This document shows, piece by piece, positions 52,551 through 61,984 of a stretch of 64,000 nucleotides of DNA. Positions within the stretch are counted from its first letter, which is position 1, and the number at the start of each line of letters is the position of its first letter. The notes beneath the pieces were generated by a model, which made no database searches, had not been told where the DNA came from, and saw only the letters and a program-made list of their open reading frames with translations. Source of the stretch: Bacteroidales bacterium (lineage in GTDB: Bacteria; Bacteroidota; Bacteroidia; Bacteroidales; Tenuifilaceae); contig JACABB010000002.1 of NCBI GenBank assembly GCA_013376985.1, positions 142,423-206,422 of the forward strand. The letters are read 5' to 3'. A program made the translations under genes and the position numbers.

Positions 52551-53768
52551 ATGCTTCTAACAATTATAAAAAAGGAAATACTTGAAGGTATTCGTGGTTA
52601 TAAATTTACTTTAATCTTTATAAGTTGCATAATCCTTTTAGGTTTTAGCTGTTGGGTCATGTATTCGAATTATCAAAAAAATGTATTCGATTATAAATTA
52701 AAGGCTTTAAACAAAGATGAACTGATCTTTCGAAAGGCACCGAGTGTTCTATCTCTATATGTAAAGGGAACTCAAGAAATGATGGAACGATCATTTATTT
52801 ATAAAAAAGGAGATTATGAACCCACAGAATTGAGCATTGGCTTTAAATTAGATTTTTTCAGCCAACTTTTTCCTTCACTAGATTTGTTATACATTGTAAA
52901 AGTTATATTAAGTTTTTTGGCCTTGATAATTGGTTTTGATCTAATTTGTGGAGAAAAGAGAAATGGTACGTTACGCTTGATGTTAAGCAATTCTGTTTCT
53001 AGGAAAGATATTATTCTAGGAAAAATAATAGGTAATTACGCATTGCTTATTACTCCATTTCTGATCTCTTTTTTACTGTACTTTATTATAATAAATTTAG
53101 TTCCTGGTGTGAAATTTTCTTTCGAGGAAATAATTAGAGTGTTATTTGTTTTACTATCAAGCGCCATCTATCTACTTGTTTTCTTTTTAATGGGCGTTGC
53201 CATTTCGAGTCTATCTAAAACTCAGAGAGGGAGTATTATTACTTGTTTTATTGTTTGGATATTTTTTATTTTCATCCAACCAAGCTTTGCAACTATAATA
53301 GCAAAAGAAACCCAAACAATGCCTTACATTAGAAAAATTGAAGAGCAAAAACAATTAGCACAAATTGAGATAGAAAAAAACAATAATCTTAGCAAGGATG
53401 CTTTATGGGATAACATCTATGATAAAAAAATATCTTTAACGCTCGGCTTTAGAAACAAATTAAACTCATATATAAATTTTATTACAAAAATTAATATGTT
53501 TTTTCCAACTGGAGCCTATGTAATATGTACTACTAATATGGCTCAATATGGGCTCTATGATGAAATGAAATTAAGGACAGATTTATTTCAGACTATAAGA
53601 AGCATAGTTAAGAATAAAGCAAATAATTCAGAAAACAATATTATTACAAATTATAGTATAGAGGATAGTTTAAGTAATAGTGTATGGGCAATATTAGTTC
53701 TTATTTTCTATGCTATTGGTTTAGTTTTGTTGATTTATATGGTTTTCATTAAATATGATGTTAGATAA
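52551..53768 (+). CDS. ABC-2 type transporter permease 1
   Basis: The 405-aa product has the ABC-2 permease layout: one N-terminal membrane helix (FTLIFISCIILLGFSCWVMY), a large extracytoplasmic loop (about 40-110), then five helices, with the conserved cytoplasmic string GEKRNGTLRLMLSNSVSRKD after helix 2. It is homologous to the next gene (GEKEDGTLRLIFSSPMKRST at the same place), so the two permeases probably form a heterodimer with the upstream ATPase. It overlaps the strong ribosome-binding site of the second permease at its stop. Confidence 0.9.
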   Translation: MLLTIIKKEILEGIRGYKFTLIFISCIILLGFSCWVMYSNYQKNVFDYKLKALNKDELIFRKAPSVLSLYVKGTQEMMERSFIYKKGDYEPTELSIGFKLDFFSQLFPSLDLLYIVKVILSFLALIIGFDLICGEKRNGTLRLMLSNSVSRKDIILGKIIGNYALLITPFLISFLLYFIIINLVPGVKFSFEEIIRVLFVLLSSAIYLLVFFLMGVAISSLSKTQRGSIITCFIVWIFFIFIQPSFATIIAKETQTMPYIRKIEEQKQLAQIEIEKNNNLSKDALWDNIYDKKISLTLGFRNKLNSYINFITKINMFFPTGAYVICTTNMAQYGLYDEMKLRTDLFQTIRSIVKNKANNSENNIITNYSIEDSLSNSVWAILVLIFYAIGLVLLIYMVFIKYDVR

Positions 53769-53775
53769 GGAGGTG
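53767..53775 (+). promoter_or_regulatory. Unusually strong Shine-Dalgarno site
   Basis: AAGGAGGTG lies 5 nt before the ATG of the second permease and overlaps the stop codon of the first. Full-length anti-Shine-Dalgarno matches are rare in Bacteroidota and absent before most genes here. It may keep the two permeases in balance. Confidence 0.65.
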
Positions 53776-53780
53776 CAAAA

Positions 53781-55109
53781 ATGATTTCAACTATTATCAT
53801 AAAAGAGATTTCAACTATCTTAAGATCAAAAGTATTTATTATTTCTTTTTTATCTATTTTTATTTTAAGTGGAGTTTGTATTTTAGTTCAAGTTGACAAC
53901 TTTAACAACAAACAAAAAGAATACAGTGATTACTTGGTTGTACACCATCAACTAATTAATTCTATAACGATTAATTACGATAATAGTTTATGGCTATGGC
54001 CTGATAAGCCAGTTCCTAATTTATTAATGTTTTCGAATGGTATTGGACAAATAATGAGAATGCCTTCTCTTGATCGAAATACTATAACTCAATTATTTCC
54101 TGACGTTGACTTTTGTACAATAATTAGTATATTATTCAGTCTCATGGCCGTACTATTCTCATTTAATGCTATATGTGGAGAAAAAGAAGATGGTACTTTA
54201 AGATTAATATTTTCAAGTCCCATGAAAAGAAGTACTTTTATAATTGCAAAATGGCTTGGAGGGACAATTTGTTTAGCACTTTGCCTTGTGATTTGTTTAT
54301 TATTTGCAATCATAGTTATTTTATTCAATGCAAATATTGATTTTCAAGTTGTTGATTGGCTGTCAATACTATCCATTTTAATAACTGGTGTAATTTATAT
54401 TTCATTGTTTTATCTTATCGGTTTGTATATTTCATCAAAAACATTTCAATCGCATATCTCCATGTTAATTTCTTTATTAGTATGGGGTATATGTATTTTG
54501 ATTTTACCGTCTATTCCTGATTTTATGGGTAAGCTTATTTCTCCCTCACCTTCTATGGCTGAATTTATTTACGAAAGCGAGTATCAGATTCAGACTGAAA
54601 AGATAAAATCTATTGATAATATAAGGAATAAATATATTAATAGAGGTTATTCAGAAAACATTATTGATTCATTATCAAAAGATGAAATAGCGAAATCATT
54701 AAATGAATTTAATGAAAAACAAAATATGATTCAAAGTGATTTCGGCAGAAAAACTCAATTACAGACAATAATATCCACAACAATGGCTTTAATTAGCCCA
54801 TACTCCTGTTTTATTCTAACCTGCAACGAACTTACAGATTGTGGTATATATAGCCAAATTCGGTTTAGAAATATATCCCAAGATTATCATTCAACACTTT
54901 GGAATTTTATTGAAACCCGAAAAGAAGATTTTAGGAAAAATAATAGCAGTAAGTTAAGTCTTACGGGCTACCCTGTGTTCAAGTATATTGAGCCTTCATT
55001 TAAAGAAAGGCTTATGGTAGGAGGCGTTCCAATAATAGTGTTAATCTTATATAATATTTTATTTTTTGTTTTAACTTTTAATGCTTTTTTAAAATACGAC
55101 TTAAGATAA
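53781..55109 (+). CDS. ABC-2 type transporter permease 2
   Basis: The 442-aa product has the same architecture as the preceding permease: N-terminal helix (FIISFLSIFILSGVCILVQV), extracytoplasmic loop, helix 2, GEKEDGTLRLIFSSPMKRST, four more central helices and a large loop before the final helix (IIVLILYNILFFVLTFNAF). It is probably the partner subunit of the heterodimeric exporter. It is preceded by a strong ribosome-binding site and overlaps the next gene by one base. The C-terminal tail KYDLR resembles the KYDVR end of its paralog, which suggests gene duplication. Confidence 0.9.
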   Translation: MISTIIIKEISTILRSKVFIISFLSIFILSGVCILVQVDNFNNKQKEYSDYLVVHHQLINSITINYDNSLWLWPDKPVPNLLMFSNGIGQIMRMPSLDRNTITQLFPDVDFCTIISILFSLMAVLFSFNAICGEKEDGTLRLIFSSPMKRSTFIIAKWLGGTICLALCLVICLLFAIIVILFNANIDFQVVDWLSILSILITGVIYISLFYLIGLYISSKTFQSHISMLISLLVWGICILILPSIPDFMGKLISPSPSMAEFIYESEYQIQTEKIKSIDNIRNKYINRGYSENIIDSLSKDEIAKSLNEFNEKQNMIQSDFGRKTQLQTIISTTMALISPYSCFILTCNELTDCGIYSQIRFRNISQDYHSTLWNFIETRKEDFRKNNSSKLSLTGYPVFKYIEPSFKERLMVGGVPIIVLILYNILFFVLTFNAFLKYDLR

Positions 55110-55501
55110 TGAATGAAATAGCAGCCAAAGGGAAAAGAAGATTCTTATTTGTCTCATTCTTTTCAAATGTTTTATTTCTAATTTATGATATTATAATTTA
55201 TAGGAAGGGGATATTCTTGAATTTTGAGGATATTCTATTCGCATATATTACAACATTAATATTGTTTGTACTAATATATTTTGGATATAAATGGGTTATA
55301 TACTTTTTTAGAATTATTCTATCAATTGGGATTTTGGGGTTTATTTTCTGGGGCAGACAAAATTATCTTAAAATTAGTGTGACATATTATGTGTTGACAT
55401 TATTAGTAATGATAAATTTCGGATATTTAATATATTTCTTTAGCACAAATGAGTTTAAAGCATTCTTTGATCACCAGAAAACTCATAAGTTCTTTTTATG
55501 A
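55109..55501 (+). CDS. Small four-helix membrane protein
   Basis: The 130-aa product has four hydrophobic helices (FLFVSFFSNVLFLIYDIII, ILFAYITTLILFVLIYF, FFRIILSIGILGFIFWG, YVLTLLVMINFGYLIYFF) and a basic tail. It overlaps the second permease by one base (TAATGA), so it is co-translated with the exporter. No family is recognised; an exporter accessory or immunity protein is plausible by position. Its 3' end overlaps that of the facing B12 radical SAM gene by 19 bp, which means the two operons converge with no terminator gap. Confidence 0.75.
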   Translation: MNEIAAKGKRRFLFVSFFSNVLFLIYDIIIYRKGIFLNFEDILFAYITTLILFVLIYFGYKWVIYFFRIILSIGILGFIFWGRQNYLKISVTYYVLTLLVMINFGYLIYFFSTNEFKAFFDHQKTHKFFL

Positions 55502-57093
55502 TAATACGAATAACAAAATATTTTACCTGGTGAAAAAAACAAGAAGTATATCTTTCCTATAAATTTTCGAAACAATACAATAAATTTTTTATTGTATTGT
55601 TTTTCATTTGTTTTACTATATGCCTTTAAAAATAGATCTGTATCAACTCTATACCGATCTATTGTATTCATGAAAATGAAAAGTTCTGGAACTAGTCTTC
55701 TGAAATTATTCAAATGCCTTACTATATACATGTTAAGAGAATTATTTTTAAAAATTAGCTTATATACAATTTTAGGGAAGTCCGTTTTGTTGATTAATAA
55801 AAACACTTTATTATAATGATTGTTATTTTTCGTAAAATAATCTTTTAAATAGGCATCATTAATTTGATTGTCATTTATAAGTTTTTTTTCTAAGGCAAGC
55901 GCATAGATTTCGGTTCCTGGGTAAAATCGTAATGAAAAAATATACAATCCAAAAGGCTTCGGCAATGACAAAATTAACTTGAACGTTTCATATAAATCCT
56001 CCTCTTTTTCTAATGGATTATCTAAAATTATATCATACATAATATACCTTAATTTCCCCTTTTTTATAAAGTCATTAATTATTAAAGACTTCTCAAGTAT
56101 CATTGCATTATTTTCATATATACGGTTGTATAATCTGCGTGTGCTTTCGCTTCCTGTTTGTATGCCTAGTCTCAGTTTCATTAATCCAGCGTCACATAGC
56201 ATAGATAAAATCTCTTTGGTAATATACCTAAAGTGAGCCCCCCTGATAACAAATGGAAGATTTATTAATCTTTTGTATTTTTCAGAAAAATATTGCAATT
56301 CATCATTCCCTATAGCGATGAAACAATCATCGTCAATTATTATTAATTTGACAACATTAAGTTCTGTTTTAACCCAAAGCAATTCCTCTACAATAGAATC
56401 AATAGTTCGCTTTCTAAATTTTCCATGTTTAAATGCAGGATTGCTTTCTATACAGAAGCTACAATGAAATGGACATCCCCTTGTTGGAGACAAATAATAA
56501 TTATAAGATAAAATTCGTTGATATTCGTCTAATGTAAATACCCTAACGCCACCTGAAGTAACAACATAATGGGTTCCATCAAATGAATAATCAGGCTGGG
56601 GATTTAAACTTATATCATGCTGATAATATTCACTTATTTTTTCTTTATTTTTAAGTTGAATATTCTTAATGGTCGAAACATCCTCATTATTTAATATTGC
56701 ATTTGCTAGCTCCACCACTAAATTCTCCCCATCGCAAATACAAACCATATCAGCATATTTTAGACAATCTTCAGGTTTTACACTTGCATGTATCCCCCCC
56801 CAAATTACAGGAATATCTAATGATTGTTTAATAATTTGAGTTAATTCTCCGGCCAAATGAAATGTTGGAGTAATCACTGATAAGCCAATATATAAACTAT
56901 CTTTGCATATATTAATTATACTGTCTTGTACTTCTTTTGAGAAAATATTATTTGGATTTTCTGTATTATTATTCTCTCCAAATACAAAAATTAAATTAGT
57001 TTCAAATCCTGCTTTTTTTAGTACTGATGATAATAGCCTTATTCCCAATGACGGACCATATTCATCGATCGATATCAACGTTATTATACTCAT
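55483..57093 (-). CDS. B12-binding radical SAM protein (536 aa)
   Basis: The N-terminal 150 residues have the Rossmann-like cobalamin-binding fold of the class B radical SAM methylase group (YIGLSVITPTFHLAGELTQI, IPVIWGGIHASVKPEDCLKY). The radical SAM domain follows, with the iron-sulfur motif CPFHCSFC at about 203-210 and glycine-rich GIQTGSEST. The C-terminal 130 residues are basic and unassigned. Family members often methylate unreactive carbons, or catalyse other rearrangements, in peptide and antibiotic pathways. It is the last gene of the minus-strand maturation set, 45 bp after its larger relative. By context it probably modifies the precursor peptides; the reaction cannot be deduced. 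Confidence 0.88.
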   Translation of the reverse strand: MSIITLISIDEYGPSLGIRLLSSVLKKAGFETNLIFVFGENNNTENPNNIFSKEVQDSIINICKDSLYIGLSVITPTFHLAGELTQIIKQSLDIPVIWGGIHASVKPEDCLKYADMVCICDGENLVVELANAILNNEDVSTIKNIQLKNKEKISEYYQHDISLNPQPDYSFDGTHYVVTSGGVRVFTLDEYQRILSYNYYLSPTRGCPFHCSFCIESNPAFKHGKFRKRTIDSIVEELLWVKTELNVVKLIIIDDDCFIAIGNDELQYFSEKYKRLINLPFVIRGAHFRYITKEILSMLCDAGLMKLRLGIQTGSESTRRLYNRIYENNAMILEKSLIINDFIKKGKLRYIMYDIILDNPLEKEEDLYETFKLILSLPKPFGLYIFSLRFYPGTEIYALALEKKLINDNQINDAYLKDYFTKNNNHYNKVFLLINKTDFPKIVYKLIFKNNSLNMYIVRHLNNFRRLVPELFIFMNTIDRYRVDTDLFLKAYSKTNEKQYNKKFIVLFRKFIGKIYFLFFSPGKIFCYSYYHKKNL

Positions 57094-57138
57094 TATCTAT
57101 GACTTGAAAAATTATAAAAACTGAAATTAAATAAAATG

Positions 57139-59574
57139 TTAAATAATTACTTCATGCGAATACAGAAAATTGATCAGATTACTAAAATATTCAGAATCTG
57201 ATTGAAAAAATTTATTTAAAATATCTTGTTTAGAATTTAATCCTTTGCACATCGACAATATTTCAAACTCCTCATTTCCCAAGAAACAAATTGCTGTAAC
57301 CAAACTACTCTTGGAATAGTTGTTGAATATAATAAAATACTTATCAATTGTTTTTTTAATAATGTGATTTAGAAGTTTATATTTAGAAGAGATATTGTAC
57401 TCGCAAAGCAAATAAGTAAAATAGAGTTTATGTATTGTTTTACTGGCATCAAACAACTCTCCAAATTTTATTTGGTTTAAATTAAGTGTTTCACACTCAA
57501 TAATCCCTTTTTCATGAACAATACCTAAACTGTCTAAAATGGTTATTACATCATCAATCCTTAAATAAAAATAATAGTACAAAACACCTAATGCGTATTT
57601 TTCATTACCTGCTTTAATCTCAAACCAAATCTGATATTTATCTTTTTTAAAATCAACATCCGAGGGAAAATAGGAATTTAATGCTGTTGAAATTTCTTTA
57701 TTCTTAAAAAAACATATTTCATCAATAATCAAACTAAATTCTTTAAAGCTTATAAAGCCAAATATTCTCGATAAAGAAAGTCGATTTAAAACAGGAATAT
57801 TATAATTACAGAAAAAACTATTTACATGAACATTTTTTTGAGGGTAAACAATATCGTTATTAGCCAATAATTTATATTCATTGTATTTAAAATATGTAGA
57901 ATATTTAATATTTTGCTTTTCCTTTAAATCAAGGCCATCAAAACCTTTTATCAAATAAATTAAGCATTCATATTCAATTCCTTGCTCAATTTTAGATACT
58001 GTAATTAACTTTTTAAGAAAAATAGTAAGAATACTATTGGGAATTTTCACATTAATTTGGTTATCATCGTAAAAATAGCCTAACCCACTACCTAAAGAAT
58101 TCCACAAAGAGAAATTATCATTGATAGGATTAACTCTTAGGACATCCCATATGTTATTAATAGTTTCACAAAAAATTAGATTATATTCATTAAATTTTTT
58201 AAATTTTTGCATAAAAACAATATAACAATAACTTTTTTGTAGTGTTGATTCTATTTGAAGAGCATAATGCATTTTCAAAAAGTCATCATATCTCAATCTA
58301 TCTGCTATATATGTAAGGCTTCCTGGTGATCGTTTGTATGATGATAATAATTGATAATAATTATCAAATTTATTAATAACATTATCATCGTTTTTAATGC
58401 TTATAGGAGAATTAACAACACTGCACAAAGGGGCGAATGTTATTCTTAGTTTAGAGCTATTAAAAAACAAATAATCAAATTTTTTTATTAAATAGAAAAT
58501 ACAATTTCTAGTAGAAAATTCAAAATCTGTAAAATTACTAGAGTATGGATAACCAAAAAAAAGAGAAATATTAACATTATTTAGGCTTTGGCAACTGATT
58601 ATAAGTTGTTCCAATTCCTCATTCGAAAAAAAGAAATGTCTACTTTCTTTTCTAATATTCTCATCACCTACTTCAGGGCTCATTTCAAGTGAGACTTCAT
58701 TAAATAATTTATCAATTTTTTGAATAGCCTCAAATTCGGGTAAACCCCAGGAATCTATAGTTATGGATTTGTTTTTAAATAAACGAGCATCATCTAAAGA
58801 TACATCATTGAAAATTTTTTTAAGATTTGTACTTTTCCCATTAAAGTCATGAACTAAATAAATGTAATCACTGGATTTTAATATCTTCTTAATTGATAAA
58901 TACGTTTCTTTGTAATCCCTAATATAAACACCCCCATCATTATTCCACGTTTTAAACGCTTTATTTCCACCACCACAATTTAAACAATTCCCGACACAGC
59001 CCTTACCCATATATATTACATGTCCTGTATTTTCATGATCTTTGGGGTCAATTGTAGTTTCGCATAATTCAATGTCTTTATCATTTGAAAAATAATGATG
59101 AGTGGCTTCTATTACCACGTTATCCTCTTTCCATACTAGGTTAGATATCGCTGAAAGTTCAATCTTTTCAATATTAAGGATTTTTTTGCTTAGATTTAAA
59201 AAGGGTATTTCCCCCGCACCCGTAATAATATAATCTATATATTTGAATTTTATAAGATCTTTAGCATAACAACTTGTTGTAATCCCTCCTAAAACAATAG
59301 CTATTTCTGGTCGTACAATTTTAATTATTTCGAGGAATTTTAATGTTGGAATAATTTGTGGATACCAATGAATTGAAGCTCCAATTATTTTTATTTGCTT
59401 TTCATTCTTAATAGATTCGAAAACATTAGTAAATAAATTCTCATCATTTTCAAATTTGCTATATATTTCAGTCTGTATTTGGTTGTTATTTAATAACTCT
59501 TTCATTAAACGAAGGCCAATAGGAATTCTAGGCATCCCAATATTTAATAAAATGCAATCAAAATTATTCATCAT
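57139..59574 (-). CDS. B12-type radical SAM protein with RRE-like C-terminus (811 aa)
   Basis: The N-terminal 140 residues look like a degenerate cobalamin-binding domain (IIGASIHWYPQIIPTLKF, AIVLGGITTSCYA). The radical SAM motif CVGNCLNC sits near 191-198. The middle is long and unassigned. The last 45 residues (LSMCKGLNSKQDILNKFF, FSNLINFLYSHEVII) have the helix pattern of PqqD-like RiPP recognition elements, the part that binds leader peptides. That makes it a strong candidate for direct action on the tandem precursors. It begins 178 bp after the carrier protein gene, leaving room for a second promoter. It is longer than typical family members. The RRE call is by eye and needs structure prediction. 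Confidence 0.75.
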   Translation of the reverse strand: MMNNFDCILLNIGMPRIPIGLRLMKELLNNNQIQTEIYSKFENDENLFTNVFESIKNEKQIKIIGASIHWYPQIIPTLKFLEIIKIVRPEIAIVLGGITTSCYAKDLIKFKYIDYIITGAGEIPFLNLSKKILNIEKIELSAISNLVWKEDNVVIEATHHYFSNDKDIELCETTIDPKDHENTGHVIYMGKGCVGNCLNCGGGNKAFKTWNNDGGVYIRDYKETYLSIKKILKSSDYIYLVHDFNGKSTNLKKIFNDVSLDDARLFKNKSITIDSWGLPEFEAIQKIDKLFNEVSLEMSPEVGDENIRKESRHFFFSNEELEQLIISCQSLNNVNISLFFGYPYSSNFTDFEFSTRNCIFYLIKKFDYLFFNSSKLRITFAPLCSVVNSPISIKNDDNVINKFDNYYQLLSSYKRSPGSLTYIADRLRYDDFLKMHYALQIESTLQKSYCYIVFMQKFKKFNEYNLIFCETINNIWDVLRVNPINDNFSLWNSLGSGLGYFYDDNQINVKIPNSILTIFLKKLITVSKIEQGIEYECLIYLIKGFDGLDLKEKQNIKYSTYFKYNEYKLLANNDIVYPQKNVHVNSFFCNYNIPVLNRLSLSRIFGFISFKEFSLIIDEICFFKNKEISTALNSYFPSDVDFKKDKYQIWFEIKAGNEKYALGVLYYYFYLRIDDVITILDSLGIVHEKGIIECETLNLNQIKFGELFDASKTIHKLYFTYLLCEYNISSKYKLLNHIIKKTIDKYFIIFNNYSKSSLVTAICFLGNEEFEILSMCKGLNSKQDILNKFFQSDSEYFSNLINFLYSHEVII

Positions 59575-59751
59575 CTACTTTATGTTTTTTGCCCGTTTCT
59601 AATTTCATTTTCTTGGGGTATTTTAGACGAAATAATTTCATCTTTATATTTTCACAAATTCAATAAAATAATTTGATGAAAACGAATCAACATAATTCTT
59701 TGTTTGCTTATTATGTATATTGATTATATCTTGATGTGATTAATAAACAAA

Positions 59752-59991
59752 TCAGCTCTTTAGGTCATTAATACATTTCAAAATAAAATCGTAACTGGTA
59801 AAAAATTCGTAACTAATCATTTCATCGGGTATTTCAATCTCCCACTCCTCTTCAATTGCAGAAATAAAAGCGATCATTCTGACAGAGTCTGTTCCAATTA
59901 ACACTAATCTTTCAATATCATCAACAATAACTTCATTGTCAATTAGTTCCTTTGTCATTTGAACTAATTTGAGAAATTCCACACTATTCAT
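59752..59991 (-). CDS. Acyl carrier protein-like peptide maturation protein
   Basis: The 79-aa product has the carrier-protein four-helix pattern and the phosphopantetheine site GTDSVRMIAF with Ser36, followed by the acidic helix IEEEWEIEIPDE typical of carrier proteins. I choose the ATG at 59991 over a TTG three codons upstream; the ATG lies 5 nt after the subtilase-fusion stop, so translation is coupled. AcpS encoded at 51385 is the obvious activating enzyme. Carrier-related proteins are known from the Clostridium Cys-rich peptide maturation system. It may carry an acyl or aminoacyl group used on the peptide, or serve as a scaffold. Confidence 0.88.
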   Translation of the reverse strand: MNSVEFLKLVQMTKELIDNEVIVDDIERLVLIGTDSVRMIAFISAIEEEWEIEIPDEMISYEFFTSYDFILKCINDLKS

Positions 59992-59996
59992 AATTA

Positions 59997-61910
59997 TCAA
60001 TTTTTAGAAAAAAATTGTTCAATACCATTCACTATTGTAGAGTCAAATTTTTCTTCGATAATATTAACAACAGGTATCTTAAATTTATTATAAATTCTAT
60101 CCGCAATAGTTAACCATTCCTCCTCCTCTGTGAATGATTTATTTATGATTGGAGGAAGGTTATTGTTACTAAAAATAATATTTTTCTTTATGGATGAAAG
60201 GGATATAAATAGAATTGGCCTTTGATGGAAATTGGTTATTACATTTACAATCCGTTCAATGTATTCTAAAGTATCATCTGAATTTAATGCAAGCACAAAT
60301 GCATCAGGCTGAATGCCAGAAAGAAACGAGAAGTTTTTTAAAATATCATCCTTAACAAATAATTTAGAGTCTTTCAACAATCCTGACTGATGGCCACTTA
60401 TTATAATATCTGGGTTTTTATAATACTCAATACCCTTAATTATTGAATGCAATAGCCTATTCCATTCAGAGTAGTTTACTTTGACAGTGCCTTTAAATCC
60501 GTACGGAAAACAAAAATCAGCGCCGAATAATTCGCCTTGAGGTTCCGTGCTTAACCAACCAACTTTATAGCCAGTTTTATTTAAAACGCTTTTAATTTTT
60601 AATTGCACGGTAAACTTCCCGGCTTGTGATGTTGAACTAATTACAGCCAAGACTGGTTTCTCAACATTTCCAAGCGAATATAGATTGCACAAATTATCAG
60701 ATTGGCGCTGGGTAACTTGAGGTAAGTATATTTTACCATCTGTTTTTATTGATAAAGATTGTTTTATCTCATTTATATCCTTTAAACAATCCTCATCAAG
60801 AACATATAGATTAACACCTTTTCTAATGTAAAGTTCTAAAAGTTGTCTGTAAAATCTCACATTGAGTTCAAGGCCTAAGTTAAAGGGATAGCCTAAAATC
60901 AACGTATCAATATCTGTATTTAACTCATTAAGTTTCCATTTTTTTTCAAAGACCTTTCCTTTTATCTTCGTCATTCTGTCCTCGATAATATTCCGTGGAA
61001 AGTCAATTGCATCAACAATATTAAACGGAGCATCAAAATATTTGAAATTGCTAAATTCTTTAATAGAAAAGGGGAAAATAGAGCAATTTTTAATATTATG
61101 GGTTTTATTTTCAAAAAATTCACCTAAGTCATCTATTATTTTATTATGACTAGCAATATTAGAGTCCCTAAAATTATTAATTCTTGTATCTCCACTTAAA
61201 ATCTTTATATCATGACTTCCTTTTGAAAAAAGCAATTCTTTAATATCAGCAATAGTTGAATCGGGATTTTTCTGAAGAAGAGAAGTAATAATACCTGTTA
61301 TATGACCTGTAGCATAACTGGTACCACCCTTAAAAACAAATTGGTTATTTAATCCTGCAAGTCTCTGAAAAGTACCTTTACCCACGAATTCAATCGGATT
61401 ATCAACTTGAACACCATAAATCGTTAAGTTTTCAATTATTCCAGAGGCAACGCCAAAAACAAAAGGGAAAAAGGCTGGGTAGCACATACTTTGAAAATTA
61501 TCCGATGCGGCAACCAATATAATACCCTCATTATATGCGGCCAAACATTTCTCATATAATTCCTTTGATGGTTTATCTGATAAAAGCCCTAAACTTATAT
61601 TTATAACATTTATTTTATTCGCAATACAATATGATATTCCGTCTATTATATCTTCCTCTTTTATTTTATCCGATTTATCAAATACTCTAACATCATAAAA
61701 CGCGCAATTTTCTATCGTCCCATTTTTAACTATACTCTTTCTAATAATATCCATTACGGATGTTCCATGATCATCTTCAATATTATCCAAACTCTTTTTG
61801 AAAATATTTCCAGCATAATAACTTTCAATAAAATTTAAATTTTCAAATCGCTGATGGTTAAGTTCTATCCCAGAATCCATTATTGCAACTTTAATCACTT
61901 TCTTATCCAT
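59997..61910 (-). CDS. Subtilisin-like protease fused to P-loop-like peptide maturation domain
   Basis: The 637-aa product has no signal peptide. Residues 1 to about 230 are a compact S8 subtilase with a complete triad: Asp12 in IMDSGIELNH, His48 in DDHGTSV, Ser198 in FKGGTSYATGHITG, plus oxyanion Asn138. Residues about 330-637 are a second domain: LILGYPFNLGLELNVRFYRQ, then LAVISSTSQAGKFTVQLKIK (a degenerate nucleotide-binding loop), then PDIIISGHQSGLL. It recalls the TIGR04066 peptide maturation protein and DUF1611-type P-loop domains. In Clostridium systems these are, as I remember, separate genes, so the fusion supports a physical partnership. It lies between the SPASM maturase and the carrier protein and probably removes leaders in the cytoplasm. 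Confidence 0.8.
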   Translation of the reverse strand: MDKKVIKVAIMDSGIELNHQRFENLNFIESYYAGNIFKKSLDNIEDDHGTSVMDIIRKSIVKNGTIENCAFYDVRVFDKSDKIKEEDIIDGISYCIANKINVINISLGLLSDKPSKELYEKCLAAYNEGIILVAASDNFQSMCYPAFFPFVFGVASGIIENLTIYGVQVDNPIEFVGKGTFQRLAGLNNQFVFKGGTSYATGHITGIITSLLQKNPDSTIADIKELLFSKGSHDIKILSGDTRINNFRDSNIASHNKIIDDLGEFFENKTHNIKNCSIFPFSIKEFSNFKYFDAPFNIVDAIDFPRNIIEDRMTKIKGKVFEKKWKLNELNTDIDTLILGYPFNLGLELNVRFYRQLLELYIRKGVNLYVLDEDCLKDINEIKQSLSIKTDGKIYLPQVTQRQSDNLCNLYSLGNVEKPVLAVISSTSQAGKFTVQLKIKSVLNKTGYKVGWLSTEPQGELFGADFCFPYGFKGTVKVNYSEWNRLLHSIIKGIEYYKNPDIIISGHQSGLLKDSKLFVKDDILKNFSFLSGIQPDAFVLALNSDDTLEYIERIVNVITNFHQRPILFISLSSIKKNIIFSNNNLPPIINKSFTEEEEWLTIADRIYNKFKIPVVNIIEEKFDSTIVNGIEQFFSKN

Positions 61911-61984
61911 AAAATCATTTTCATAAATTAAACTAATAAATTTGAATGATATAATTAAAAACAGGAATATTATTGCACGTTTTT

